Source of the DNA: Methanomassiliicoccales archaeon
GTDB taxonomy: Archaea > Thermoplasmatota > Thermoplasmata > Sysuiplasmatales > Sysuiplasmataceae
NCBI GenBank assembly: GCA_027365715.1
Contig: DAHXLZ010000142.1
Coordinates: forward strand, 1 to 18,004
Direction: 5' to 3'
Length of the DNA: 18,004 nucleotides
Notes under the pieces: model-generated
Databases searched by the model: none
Told to the model about the DNA's origin: nothing
What the model saw: only the letters and a program-made list of their open reading frames with translations
Position numbers and translations under genes: made by a program
Shown: in pieces, positions 8,084 to 16,290 of the stretch
Layout: the number at the start of each line of letters is the position of its first letter
Position numbering within the stretch: position 1 is the first letter of the stretch

Positions 8084-8152
8084 CTAAATAGTTCGTTTTG
8101 AAAGGCAGAATGCGACACCGCACAGCATCACTGCAGTCCTGTTCCGCATCGA

Positions 8153-9556
8153 CTATACTTTGTTCAGAACCGCAGTTCCGGCTCCGGAAGCAGGTGTCCT
8201 CCTCTTCATGAGATAATAGGAGATGCCCGTAACAGACAGTGCGACATAGTAGCTTATATCGGCTCCGCCAAGGTAACCGGCCGATATGAAACCGGTGTAA
8301 CTGAGGGTGCCGTACCCCCACGATATGAACGGGATGGAAGATGCCAGGCCAAGCAGGTAGCTGAACAGGCCGCTGGACTTCAGGCGTGGTGCCGTTTCCA
8401 CGTATTTGAAATCCCTGTTGCCAAACACAAAGAAATCCAGGAGCACTATTGCGAGCCATGGTGTAATCCAGTAATCCAGGAGAAGCAGAAAACCTTCATA
8501 AAAAGAAGTGAAACTTCCAGATAATGCAACTGTAAGCACCGATCCTACGATGCCTGACAAAAGTACCGCCTTCCACCTTTTGATCCTGATGTCCAGAACG
8601 AGCGATGAAAGTGCACTTGTGTAAATGTTAAGCGCATTGGCTGATAATGTGCCCAGGACAATGGCAACAAGAGCCGCGGTTGCGAGTAAACCCAGCACGT
8701 AGCCGAATGAGCCAATTATCCCAATCGCCGCGGCTTTACTGCCATAATTGCCGTAAATGTAAGCTGCCACCAGTGCTCCAAGCGCCTCGAACCAGAATGA
8801 AGCTATGAAACCTCCAAGGAATGTCGAAATTGCCGACTTCTTAACACCGGTATCCTCGGCCAGGTATCTGGAATAATCAGAAGCGTAGGGACCCCAGCTC
8901 ATCAGATATGAGAGTGATGCTCCCAGAAGCAGCACCGAATTGACCAGGTAACCCGGAACACCGGGGACTACAGCAGGTCTGTATGCCCCAAAGCTCTGTC
9001 CGTGCATCAGTATTATTACAGTGGCGGCTCCAAAGAAGATGCCCAGCACAACTGCCATTATCTTTTCAAACTGATGTATGAAATTGTGCCCATAAATGCC
9101 GATGATAATCATGGCAAGGAGCAGAATGATGGCACTCTGAACATAGCCGATGTGTAACAGGTCGTCAAGGGCAAAGCTCCCGAGTACCGCATTTACTGTA
9201 AACCATCCCACCGAGCTTGCCCACTGGAGGACGGCCGGCAGATAAGCTCCTTTCCTTCCAAAAGTACCACGGGTTATTATCATCTGCGGATAACCAAATG
9301 ACGGACCCATTGAGCTTGCCAGAGCAAGAAGTATGCCGCCTGTCAGGTTGCCGACAAGAAGTGCTATGAGTGCTGTGCCTATCGGGAGCGAGAAGAGCGA
9401 GACTGCAAGGTAGCCCACAGCGTAACTTCCAATGGTAATGTTGGAAGCAAACCAGATTGCAAACAACCTGCCAGGCTTTCCGTGTCTTTCTTCAGTTGGT
9501 ATGTGTTCAACGCCGAACGGCTCTATCTTCAGAATGCTGTTTCCATATTTGCTCAT
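8153..9556 (-). CDS. NCS1 family permease (nucleobase:cation symporter-1, CodB-like)
   Basis: This is a cytoplasmic-membrane symporter of 467 residues with about 12 hydrophobic helices. The N-terminus EPFGVEHIPTEERHG and first helix 'FAIWFASNITIGSYAVGYL' fit the family. The NCS1 signature region is clear at 84-122: GPSFGYPQMIITRGTFGRKG, then 'LQWASSVGWFTVNAV'. A second conserved stretch, 'SLSYLMSWGPYASDYSRYL', corresponds to helix 6 and its cytosolic end. Members move cytosine, uracil, purines, hydantoins or the thiamine pyrimidine HMP, and the substrate cannot be fixed here. No pathway gene is adjacent; the purine operon is about 3 kb away on the other strand. GGATGA about 10 bases before ATG 9556 is a weak Shine-Dalgarno. 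I saw no TPP-riboswitch core in its leader. Confidence 0.9.
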   Translation of the reverse strand: MSKYGNSILKIEPFGVEHIPTEERHGKPGRLFAIWFASNITIGSYAVGYLAVSLFSLPIGTALIALLVGNLTGGILLALASSMGPSFGYPQMIITRGTFGRKGAYLPAVLQWASSVGWFTVNAVLGSFALDDLLHIGYVQSAIILLLAMIIIGIYGHNFIHQFEKIMAVVLGIFFGAATVIILMHGQSFGAYRPAVVPGVPGYLVNSVLLLGASLSYLMSWGPYASDYSRYLAEDTGVKKSAISTFLGGFIASFWFEALGALVAAYIYGNYGSKAAAIGIIGSFGYVLGLLATAALVAIVLGTLSANALNIYTSALSSLVLDIRIKRWKAVLLSGIVGSVLTVALSGSFTSFYEGFLLLLDYWITPWLAIVLLDFFVFGNRDFKYVETAPRLKSSGLFSYLLGLASSIPFISWGYGTLSYTGFISAGYLGGADISYYVALSVTGISYYLMKRRTPASGAGTAVLNKV

Positions 9557-9856
9557 TCAGAATTCATCCGCCATCTCAAGCATACGCCTGTAGATCGATG
9601 CAATAGATTACACTTTCGTCTTTTCAAAAACCGCCTCTATGCTCTGCTAACTGGCGATATCGGCCTGATGCCGGATGCCGACTGGTGCTGACAGTGCAGA
9701 TGGTGCCAGTACGCCAGCTGCCCCGGGTCGTTTTGCCGCCTGTATGTGTTTTGCCGGAAAAACAATGTGCTTATGCTGAACAGGCCAGGCACCTGTGACC
9801 GGTGCAAATCGCAATTCAGGCTAAAGAATAAGTACTCATGAATTTTACTGCGCTAT
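9557..9856. other. Divergent intergenic region between the NCS1 permease and the aldo/keto reductase
   Basis: These 300 bases hold no gene I can support. The left part should carry the permease promoter (minus strand; a weak candidate at 9603-9620). The right end holds a probable TATA for the reductase. A short inverted repeat GCACC/GGTGC lies at 9789-9805 with a seven-base loop; it is too small to name. Bases near 9801-9812 loosely resemble a tRNA T-loop, but no tRNA can be folded around them. Confidence 0.5.
9827..9834 (+). promoter_or_regulatory. Probable TATA box of the aldo/keto reductase gene
   Basis: AATAAGTA, preceded by the purine-rich CTAAAG, is centred about 26 bases before ATG 9857. 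This spacing predicts a leaderless mRNA. No Shine-Dalgarno is visible. Confidence 0.4.
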
Positions 9857-10852
9857 ATGCGATTCAGACCCCTCGGCGGCAGCTCATTAAAAGTTTCGGA
9901 AATCGGTTTTGGAGCATGGGCTGTTGGCACCAACTGGTGGGCGGAGAATAGTAAAGAGACGGAGCTGAAGATGCTCGATAAGGCGGTGGACGCCGGTATA
10001 ACTTTTTTTGATACATCAAATGTTTACGGTGATGGAAACAGTGAAAGGATACTGGGAGAATTCCTGCACGGGAGAAGAGAAGAATTCGTTATCGCCTCCA
10101 AGTTTGGTTACGACACCGATGCACCGAGGGTTGGAGGCACACACTCAGAACGTCCTCAGCGCTTCGAGCCGGAATATCTCAGGATTTCACTGAAGAAGAG
10201 CCTGGAGAATCTGCAGACAGATTATCTGGATCTTTATCAGCTTCACAATCCAAAACTGTCTGCCATCAGAAACGACGAACTGTTTGATGAACTGGATCGG
10301 CTTGTGGCTGAGAATACCATCCGCTCGTACGGAATCGCGCTCGGACCCGCAATAGGGTGGAAAGAGGAGGGCATGGAAGCAATACGCAGCAGGAAAATAA
10401 CAACAATCCAGTCTGTATACAACGCTCTGGAGCAGGAGCCCGGAAAAGGGCTGTTTTCCGAAGGAATGCTGCATCAGGTTTCAGGGCTTGTACGCGTGCC
10501 ACACGCATCGGGAGCCCTTGATGAGCGGTACAACCCTTCGGAGAAGTTTCGCAAAGACGACCACAGAAACTACAGAATGCAGAAATGGCTGGAGGATATG
10601 CGTCCTCTCACACTCAAGCTGACCGGGCTCGCAGAAGAAGAGGGTATGTCATTGACCCGGCTGGCACTTGCTTTCACTCTGTCAAACAGAGCCGTTGCCT
10701 CCGTGCTGCCCACGTTCACCTGCGTGGAAGACATAGATCTGTTTGTTTCAGACGAAAGTCTGAGATCCCTTTCCGGTTCTGTAAAGGAAAGAATAAATTC
10801 CATTTATGAGGAAGCACGGCGGATAAATGAACAGACCGTTTCTACGGTCTGA
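9857..10852 (+). CDS. Aldo/keto reductase
   Basis: This is a cytosolic NAD(P)H-dependent oxidoreductase of the AKR TIM-barrel fold, with 331 residues. The full catalytic tetrad is visible: Asp52 and Tyr57 in FFDTSNVYGDG, Lys82 in VIASKFGY, and His130 in LDLYQLHNP. The N-terminus MRFRPLGGSSLKVSEIGFGAW is typical. The C-terminal cofactor region ('ALAFTLSNRAVASVLPTFTCVEDID', about 266-292) has the expected place but an 'LPTFT' where many AKRs have 'IPG', so cofactor contacts may differ. Physiological substrate is unknown. ATG 9857 fits a leaderless transcript. The last 11 bases overlap the 3' end of the convergent CoA-binding gene. Confidence 0.92.
   Translation: MRFRPLGGSSLKVSEIGFGAWAVGTNWWAENSKETELKMLDKAVDAGITFFDTSNVYGDGNSERILGEFLHGRREEFVIASKFGYDTDAPRVGGTHSERPQRFEPEYLRISLKKSLENLQTDYLDLYQLHNPKLSAIRNDELFDELDRLVAENTIRSYGIALGPAIGWKEEGMEAIRSRKITTIQSVYNALEQEPGKGLFSEGMLHQVSGLVRVPHASGALDERYNPSEKFRKDDHRNYRMQKWLEDMRPLTLKLTGLAEEEGMSLTRLALAFTLSNRAVASVLPTFTCVEDIDLFVSDESLRSLSGSVKERINSIYEEARRINEQTVSTV
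10833..10850. terminator. Hairpin across the convergent stop codons of the AKR and CoA-binding genes
   Basis: AGACCGT, a four-base loop TTCT, then ACGGTCT form a perfect seven-base-pair stem. The element is symmetric, so both transcripts can fold it. It covers the last codons of both genes, including the TAG of the minus-strand gene (10842-10844) and the T of the plus-strand TGA. No T-run follows on either strand, so classic termination is not shown. Confidence 0.45.
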
Positions 10853-11288
10853 AATCAGGCATATCTTTCCTGCTTGCTCCTTCAATCATCATGCATCTGT
10901 TCATTATAACCGTCATGCCTTCCGATTTTGCTCTTTCTGCAGCTTTATCGTCCTGTATTCCTAGTTGCATCCAGATCACATGGGGGTGACCAGTCTTCTT
11001 CCTCATTTCCACCGCCTCATCCACTATCGAAGGAACATCGCCCGATGGTCGAAATATGTCTACGATGTCTATCTGTGACTTGATTTCATCGGGAATGTGG
11101 CTCAGAGACGGATACGCCTTAAGCCCAAGAATTTCCGTGGCGGTGGGATTGACAGGCACAACGCTGAACCCGCGGTCCATCAGATATCTGGCTACTCTGT
11201 AACTGTCCTTTGCTGGATCCTTTGAAAGGCCGACAACAGCTATTTTCCTGTACATTCTGAAAATAGAGTCTATGGTTTCCTCGATCAT
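10842..11288 (-). CDS. CoA-binding domain protein (YccU/COG1832-like)
   Basis: This is a small Rossmann-fold protein of 148 residues. It matches stand-alone CoA-binding proteins related to the N-terminus of succinyl-CoA synthetase alpha. Seen: the glycine turn IAVVGLSKDPAKDSYRVARY at 16-35, the second strand 'FSVVPVNPT' (41-49), 'YPSLSHIP' (59-66), 'VIWMQLGI' (104-111) and 'NRCMMIE' (130-136), all at the usual positions. The biological role of the family is not established. It lies downstream of the aminopeptidase on the same strand with a 125-base gap. A weak TATA-like GATTTGTAAC at 11321-11330 could give it its own start. Its 3' end overlaps the AKR gene by 11 bases. Confidence 0.92.
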   Translation of the reverse strand: MIEETIDSIFRMYRKIAVVGLSKDPAKDSYRVARYLMDRGFSVVPVNPTATEILGLKAYPSLSHIPDEIKSQIDIVDIFRPSGDVPSIVDEAVEMRKKTGHPHVIWMQLGIQDDKAAERAKSEGMTVIMNRCMMIEGASRKDMPDFRP

Positions 11289-11413
11289 ACGAGCTCAACT
11301 GCACCAGATACGTTTTTGCTGTTACAAATCTCTATCTGATCGCATCGGCGTGCAAAGAGCATTCTCGACAAATCACTGAAAATTCCAGGGAATAGGCACA
11401 GACTGGTTTGCAA

Positions 11414-13936
11414 TCACAATTTTTGTCCGGCCGATGCTTTACGCTGAAAGCCCTCTGCAAGTTTCCGGATTTCTCTGACCTCTTCCTTGAGTCTTTCAAC
11501 TTCCAGCCTCAGGGATTCCTGCTCATGTTGAGGATTCATCCCCCTGATTGCAGTGATTGCGTCATAAGCCCTTCTCTTCAGTCTTCCATCTCTCTCCCTG
11601 CTTATCAGGTATTCAAGTTCCTGTACTCCTTCTAATTTGCCGGCCAGTTCAGCAGCCTCAATTGCCGCATTCCTGTACCGCAGATTCTCGTCCTTAAGCT
11701 GCAGGTATATGAATTGCCTCACTCTCGGATCTTCTTTACCAAGTCTGGCTATCGCGCGCAGTGCGGCACCTCTGACTCTCCAGCTGAATCCACTGCCGGT
11801 GTACTTCTTCATCAGAGCCACGTCCTCCTCCACTCCGCATTCGGCATAAGCAGACAATGCGGCCTGTTTTATGACATCAAGGTGTGAAGGCATTTCCATG
11901 GCCCTCTGCAGTATCTTTCTGGAATCATATCCGTACAGCTTTGAAAGGGCAGTAATCGCTTCGGCCGCAACAGCATAACTGTCGTCATCAACGCATCGTT
12001 CCAGAAGTTCGGAAGAGGAAGCCTCTCTGTAATTCCCTATTGCGGCAACCACCTGTTTCCTCCCTCTCGAATCCTTTATGTTCAATGAGGCGTGGAGCAC
12101 CTGAAGAGCATCCTTCCTGTTTATTTTGCCCAAAGCATCCGCACACGCTGAATGAACTCCCCAGTAATTTTCTTTCTTCAGCTCACGGGCAAGTGCGTCG
12201 ACCACCTTTTTCATGGATGTCGTGGTCAGCTCTCTTGCGGCCTGTATCTTCTCAAACGCTTCTCCTTTCTTCAGCTGGTTGAGTGCGTCCTCGTGCGGTC
12301 TGATGTAATCAAGTTTCTTTAAAATCTCATTATGCGGGTCTATGCTGACAAATGAAGGTCTTTCATCAGCATCGAATGTAAATTTCTCTTCTCTCTCCTT
12401 TACACGTATCCTGGAATTGCTCCTCCTTCCACCAGCCTGGTAAACGGAAATGTCGATAGAAACGTTGAATACAGGTGTCTGTTCGTCCTTTTTCTGGATT
12501 TGCCTGAAATTGAGCGTGAATTGGTTCTTCTTCGGCATGTATTCATATTCGACTCTGAATTCAGGATACCCTGCCGAGAAAACCCACTCGTCGAAGAACC
12601 ACTGCATGTTTCTGCCTGTAGTCTCCTCGATTGCCCTGATTAAATCGGCTGTTTCCACGTTCCTGTAAATGTTATTCTGGCAGTATCTGTTCAGAGATTT
12701 GAAAAAGAGCTCGTCTCCAAGCTCCTTTCTGAGCATATGCAGAACCAGCGCGCCCTTTTGGTATGTTGTCCTGTCAAACATCTCTGTGGGCACAAGGTAG
12801 GTTCGCTGTACTATCGGCCTTCTGTAATTTTCTTTATCTTCCCTGAAGTAGGTTTCGGCTGCCTGATGAAGAAACATTTCAAATTCTTCGGCTCCTTCGT
12901 CATGTTCCCTGAACAAACCGTCAAAATACGTTGCGAAACCCTCATTGAGCCAGATATTTGACCAGTCCTTTGTCGTGAGCAAGTCGCCGAACCACTGATG
13001 TGCCAGCTCATGTGCAACAAGCCAATGGCTTGGAAAATCAATTTCAGCGCGGGCATCATGCAATGTTTCATCGGTCTGGGTGGTGGCACTTATGTTCTCC
13101 ATCCCTCCCCAGATAAATCCGGCAACTGCAACCTGTGCATACTTTTCGTAAGGATAATCGACTCCAATCAGCTTTGAAAAGAAATCGATCATTGCGGGTG
13201 TCCTGCCGAACGACCTCCTCGCCTCTTCCTCTCTGCCTTTTTGAAAGTAGTATTGAACAGGAACAGACTTCCATCTGTCCTCTATTAATGAGAAGTCGCC
13301 TACTGCAATCGAGTTGAGATAGCTCGAATGTGGTGCGCTTTCCCGCCATATGTAAGTTTTCCTGCCCGATTTCTTATCCTCCATAACCTTTATGAGCCGA
13401 CCGTTTGAAATTGCGTTGAACCCTGAATCCACGTTTATCCAGATTTCAGATGTATATTTCATGTTCGGATAGTCGAAGCATGGAAACCAGTAGCTTGAAA
13501 ATTCGTCCTCCCCCTGAGTCCATGCCTGCAACGCTCCAGAATCGTGTCCGCCTTCAGGAAGGATGAAGTAAATGCCGGCCTCCGGTTTCCCGCTGTACTT
13601 TATTCCGATCTCGAATTTTTTCTGTTCAACGTGCCCGGGTAAAATATGCAGTTTGCTTCCCGTGTGCTCAAACCGCACCTTTCTGTCCTGGTACGTCACT
13701 TCTTCAATGTCAAGCTCTCTTGCGTCAAGAACTATCTCGTCCAGCGACACATGGTCTATCCTTTCCAGATTGTATGTAATCCTGCCTTTAATGCTCCTTT
13801 CAGTCATGTCGATATCAATCTGCAGCTTCATGTTGTTTATTTTAAAATTCAGGTCTCTGGGATACCTCGGCAATGCGGCAGGGAGCTCGAACCTGCTTCT
13901 AACCTCACCCGTGGACAATTCTGTACCGATTGACAT
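11414..13936 (-). CDS. M1 family zinc aminopeptidase with C-terminal HEAT-like repeats and coiled coil
   Basis: This is a gluzincin metallopeptidase expected to trim N-terminal residues from peptides, with 840 residues and no signal peptide. An N-terminal beta domain spans about 20-215. The catalytic domain has the substrate-anchoring GGMEN (277-281; most relatives have GAMEN), zinc motif HELAH (309-313), the third ligand Glu332 in WLNEGFATY, and a transition-state Tyr392 in 'TTYQKGALVLHML'. A beta domain follows at about 460-535. From about 555 to 798 there are helical HEAT-like repeats ('VHSACADALGKINR', 'AAEAITALSKLYG', 'VRGAALRAIARLGKEDPRV', 'YRNAAIEAAELAGKL'). The tail at 805-832 is a heptad-like coiled coil. 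ATG 13936 is 25-30 bases below a TATA-like element, hence probably leaderless. In Thermoplasma, related enzymes (tricorn factors F2/F3) finish proteasomal peptides; whether this one does is inference. Confidence 0.92.
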   Translation of the reverse strand: MSIGTELSTGEVRSRFELPAALPRYPRDLNFKINNMKLQIDIDMTERSIKGRITYNLERIDHVSLDEIVLDARELDIEEVTYQDRKVRFEHTGSKLHILPGHVEQKKFEIGIKYSGKPEAGIYFILPEGGHDSGALQAWTQGEDEFSSYWFPCFDYPNMKYTSEIWINVDSGFNAISNGRLIKVMEDKKSGRKTYIWRESAPHSSYLNSIAVGDFSLIEDRWKSVPVQYYFQKGREEEARRSFGRTPAMIDFFSKLIGVDYPYEKYAQVAVAGFIWGGMENISATTQTDETLHDARAEIDFPSHWLVAHELAHQWFGDLLTTKDWSNIWLNEGFATYFDGLFREHDEGAEEFEMFLHQAAETYFREDKENYRRPIVQRTYLVPTEMFDRTTYQKGALVLHMLRKELGDELFFKSLNRYCQNNIYRNVETADLIRAIEETTGRNMQWFFDEWVFSAGYPEFRVEYEYMPKKNQFTLNFRQIQKKDEQTPVFNVSIDISVYQAGGRRSNSRIRVKEREEKFTFDADERPSFVSIDPHNEILKKLDYIRPHEDALNQLKKGEAFEKIQAARELTTTSMKKVVDALARELKKENYWGVHSACADALGKINRKDALQVLHASLNIKDSRGRKQVVAAIGNYREASSSELLERCVDDDSYAVAAEAITALSKLYGYDSRKILQRAMEMPSHLDVIKQAALSAYAECGVEEDVALMKKYTGSGFSWRVRGAALRAIARLGKEDPRVRQFIYLQLKDENLRYRNAAIEAAELAGKLEGVQELEYLISRERDGRLKRRAYDAITAIRGMNPQHEQESLRLEVERLKEEVREIRKLAEGFQRKASAGQKL

Positions 13937-13960
13937 CAGCGGCCGTTAGCGAAGTTTGCA

Positions 13961-13970
13961 ATTTAAAAGT
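13961..13970 (-). promoter_or_regulatory. Probable TATA box of the M1 aminopeptidase gene
   Basis: On the minus strand ACTTTTAAAT is centred about 30 bases before ATG 13936. Transcription would begin within a few bases of the start codon, and no Shine-Dalgarno is seen. Confidence 0.45.
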
Positions 13971-14200
13971 TGTGTGAGGATCGCAGTTATAGCGTAACTC
14001 AAAAGTTCAGCGGATACCGTTCTGCTGCAGTTGACGGAAAGACTTTCCACAGGACTTTTGTGACTTGCTGTAAGCGATGTTTACCGGTCAGATGCCTGAA
14101 CAGTCCGGTTAATCGTAAGGCGGCATGAATCGTTTGCGGCTGTTTGACAACCCTCTTCGATTGATATTATGCCTGTCAGGTCAGGGTTCCATCCGCACTG

Positions 14201-14210
14201 ATTAAATATT
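14201..14210 (+). promoter_or_regulatory. Probable TATA box of rps15
   Basis: ATTAAATATT is the most AT-rich stretch of the gap. Transcription would start near 14232, giving a leader of about 14 bases to ATG 14246. Confidence 0.5.
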
Positions 14211-14245
14211 AGATGCATAATGCAAACTTCTGTCTGATGATTTAG

Positions 14246-14698
14246 ATGTCTAGAATGCATTCAAGCAGAAAAGGAAAGGCTTCCTCCAGGAAACCAATGG
14301 TTTCGTCCAGTCCTCCCTGGGTACAGGCCAGGAAGGAAGAGATTTCAGAACTGATTGCACAGATGGGCAAGCTCGGTAAAGCACCATCTCAGATAGGTCT
14401 GACGCTTCGTGATCAGTATGGTGTTCCGAACGTGCGTCTGCTGACTGGAAAGACAATAGTGCAGCTGCTTGAGGAGTCCGGCATAAAGCCACAGATTCCT
14501 GAAGACCTTTCGTCACTTATCGGAAGAGCAAAGAGCGTAGCCAGGCATATTAATGAGAATAAGGGCGATATCAGTTCCACCAGGGGCCTGCAACTTATCG
14601 AATCCAAGATTAGAAGGCTGTCGAAGTATTACATCAGAGAAGGCGTAATACCTTCCAGCTGGAAATACACGTTCGAAAGTCAGAGAAGCAAGAGCTGA
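14246..14698 (+). CDS. rps15: Small ribosomal subunit protein uS15 (archaeal/eukaryotic type)
   Basis: This is a 30S subunit protein that binds 16S rRNA early in assembly. At 150 residues it is the long archaeal/eukaryotic form, with the N-terminal extension MSRMHSSRKGKASSRKP (1-17) and 'PPWVQARKEEISELIAQM' absent from bacterial S15. The conserved core is at the C-terminal end: 'LQLIESKIRRLSKYYIREGVIPSSWKY' split across about 115-141, with the usual RRL-x-xYY helix. ATG 14246 is set by the conserved SRMHS start. It is followed by a 243-base gap and then the DHH nuclease; uS15 beside this nuclease is a common archaeal pairing. Confidence 0.95.
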   Translation: MSRMHSSRKGKASSRKPMVSSSPPWVQARKEEISELIAQMGKLGKAPSQIGLTLRDQYGVPNVRLLTGKTIVQLLEESGIKPQIPEDLSSLIGRAKSVARHINENKGDISSTRGLQLIESKIRRLSKYYIREGVIPSSWKYTFESQRSKS

Positions 14699-14783
14699 TG
14701 CAGCCGCATCTTTCTGACTGTATTCGCGTAAGGCCTGCACCACGGGCCGGCAGATTCCCGGCGGTTACAGGCACTTTTCAGAT

Positions 14784-14945
14784 ATGATCGGCACCAGCGC
14801 GTTTACAACCGGTGTTTCGGTGCGAAGCCTTTTGTGCGCCAGGAATGCTTCACCACCAGTTTGGATGTCATTAAAAAAGAGCGAACTATTTCAAGGGATG
14901 GATGTTTTCTGTTCACAATGCCTGGAGGCGGCTGAATACAAATGA
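14784..14945 (+). CDS. Possible small protein overlapping the DHH nuclease start (ATGA)
   Basis: An ORF of 53 codons starts at ATG 14784 and stops at TGA 14943-14945, sharing ATGA with the DHH gene start at 14942. The frame is open back to 14718 without another usual start codon. The product (begins MIGTSAFTTGVSVRSLLCAR, ends VFCSQCLEAAEYK) has a CxxC near its C-terminus (Cys43, Cys46) and no recognisable family. It has no clear Shine-Dalgarno. A TATA-like TTAAAAAA at 14871-14878 lies inside it, so the stretch may instead be leader or promoter DNA for the nuclease. The overlap type is suggestive, but an ORF this short can occur by chance. Confidence 0.25.
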   Translation: MIGTSAFTTGVSVRSLLCARNASPPVWMSLKKSELFQGMDVFCSQCLEAAEYK

Positions 14946-16285
14946 GCGGTATCAACATTCATCCGGATATGTTGAAGAGACTCGATCGCGCTTCAGCAAT
15001 TCTGAACGGAGCCGGTCTTAAAAACGTGAGGGTCATCAGTCACTATGACGCCGACGGGATCAGTTCAGCTTCAGTGCTTTCTATAATGCTCCGGAGGCTG
15101 GGAATAGCATTCCATGTTACGATGGCACGAAGTCTGGATTCTGTCCTGATAGATGCCCTTAAACAGGAAGGAGGAGAGCTGTTCATTTTTTCAGACATGG
15201 GCAGCGGGCAGCTGGAACTGATAGAGACGCTCCCGGGAAACACAATCGTGCTTGACCATCACAAACCAACTGGCGACAGTGCGAAGATTATACACATTAA
15301 TCCCAGTATGTTCGGATCTAACGGGACGACCGATGTCAGCGGAGCCACAACTTCTTTCATCCTTGCCCAGCATCTTGATGATTCCAACTGGGATGCTGCT
15401 GTTCCGGCACTGGCCGGAGCTCACGGCGATATGCAACACCTTGGTGGCTACCGCGGCCTGAATCTCGACATACTCAACGGGGCACTGCACCGGCAAATCA
15501 TAATTGAAAGAAAGTCTCTACACCTTCAGGGCGAAACGCTGTTTGATTCTGTGGTGAACTCGCCTGACCCTTATTTCAGGGGACTCACGGGAAGATCTGG
15601 TGTTTTTACAGAATACGCTGGCAATTTCGGCATCGACCCTGAGGCCAGATATTCCTCATATGCCGGAGACGATATCAGGAATGTCGCCTCCACTTTAATG
15701 ATGGTTCTCGCCTCAAATGGATGTGACTATGAAAACGTTTCACAGATTCTTTCAACACAATACTGTTCGAACAGGACAGGAATGAGTATCGATGAAATGG
15801 CCAGTCTTGCCAACGCCTGTGGACGAACAGAAAACTACGGCCTTGGTCCGGCAATGGAACTGGGTGATGAAAACGCCAGGGCGGAAGCGGTGAAATTCAG
15901 ACTTGATTACAACAGGGCTGTGATCTCAAGGCTCATAGAACTTGAGGAGGGAATAGATGAGATGGAACACATACAGCATTTCCGGTCAGATGATTCCTCT
16001 CTTGCAGGTGCGCTTTGCGGCCTTTATATGGCATTCATCGGGCGCAAGGATAAACCAACGCTTTCATATTCGTTTTCCGGTGAGAGCTATAGAATAAGTG
16101 CAAGAGGCACAAAGGAACTGGTTTCAAGAGGACTGGACCTTGCAGAGAGCCTCTCGGTTGCGGCTTCCAGATTCGGCGGTCACGGAGGTGGCCATGTTAT
16201 AGCATCCGGTGCAACTGTTCCGAAGGAACATCTTATGGAGTTTCTGAAGGCGGTGGATGATATCACGGGCAGTCAGTTGAGCTAA
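14942..16285 (+). CDS. RecJ-like DHH family nuclease (probable GINS-associated nuclease, GAN)
   Basis: This is a DHH/DHHA1 phosphoesterase of 447 residues, matching archaeal RecJ-like proteins, some of which (GAN) bind the replicative helicase through GINS. Metal-binding motifs run in order: VISHYDADG (32-39; His34, Asp36, Asp38), 'FSDMGSG' (Asp85), VLDHHKP (103-109; Asp105, His106, His107) and 'AGAHGD' (His161, Asp163). The DHHA1 domain ends with FGGHGGGH (411-418). All catalytic residues look intact, so exonuclease activity is expected. GGAGG at 14924-14928 is 13 bases from ATG 14942, too far to be ideal. It lies downstream of uS15 and converges with kae1, leaving 5 bases. GAN versus another archaeal RecJ paralogue cannot be settled from motifs alone. 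Confidence 0.9.
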   Translation: MSGINIHPDMLKRLDRASAILNGAGLKNVRVISHYDADGISSASVLSIMLRRLGIAFHVTMARSLDSVLIDALKQEGGELFIFSDMGSGQLELIETLPGNTIVLDHHKPTGDSAKIIHINPSMFGSNGTTDVSGATTSFILAQHLDDSNWDAAVPALAGAHGDMQHLGGYRGLNLDILNGALHRQIIIERKSLHLQGETLFDSVVNSPDPYFRGLTGRSGVFTEYAGNFGIDPEARYSSYAGDDIRNVASTLMMVLASNGCDYENVSQILSTQYCSNRTGMSIDEMASLANACGRTENYGLGPAMELGDENARAEAVKFRLDYNRAVISRLIELEEGIDEMEHIQHFRSDDSSLAGALCGLYMAFIGRKDKPTLSYSFSGESYRISARGTKELVSRGLDLAESLSVAASRFGGHGGGHVIASGATVPKEHLMEFLKAVDDITGSQLS

Positions 16286-16290
16286 ATGTT

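Larger units (their letters stand above)
13937..14245. other. Divergent intergenic region between the M1 aminopeptidase and uS15
   Basis: These 309 bases hold the two divergent promoters at their edges. I can support no gene between them. A 7-base inverted repeat (CAAAAGT/ACTTTTG, near 14000 and 14055) is widely spaced and unconvincing. A TGATGA just before uS15 looks like box C, but no box D partner follows. Confidence 0.5.

Noticed and set aside
9557..9690. TPP or other riboswitch in the leader of the NCS1 permease
   Set aside because: Some NCS1 proteins carry HMP under TPP riboswitch control, but the conserved CTGAGA and ACCTGATC elements are absent and no stable multi-stem layout is apparent.
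9795..9815. tRNA T-loop-like sequence GGTGCAAATC
   Set aside because: The second position is not the invariant TT, and no acceptor, D or anticodon stem can be found at the required distances upstream.
14232..14260. Box C/D guide RNA suggested by TGATGA just before uS15
   Set aside because: The first base is not a purine, and no box D CTGA lies at a usable distance downstream; the site also overlaps the uS15 start.
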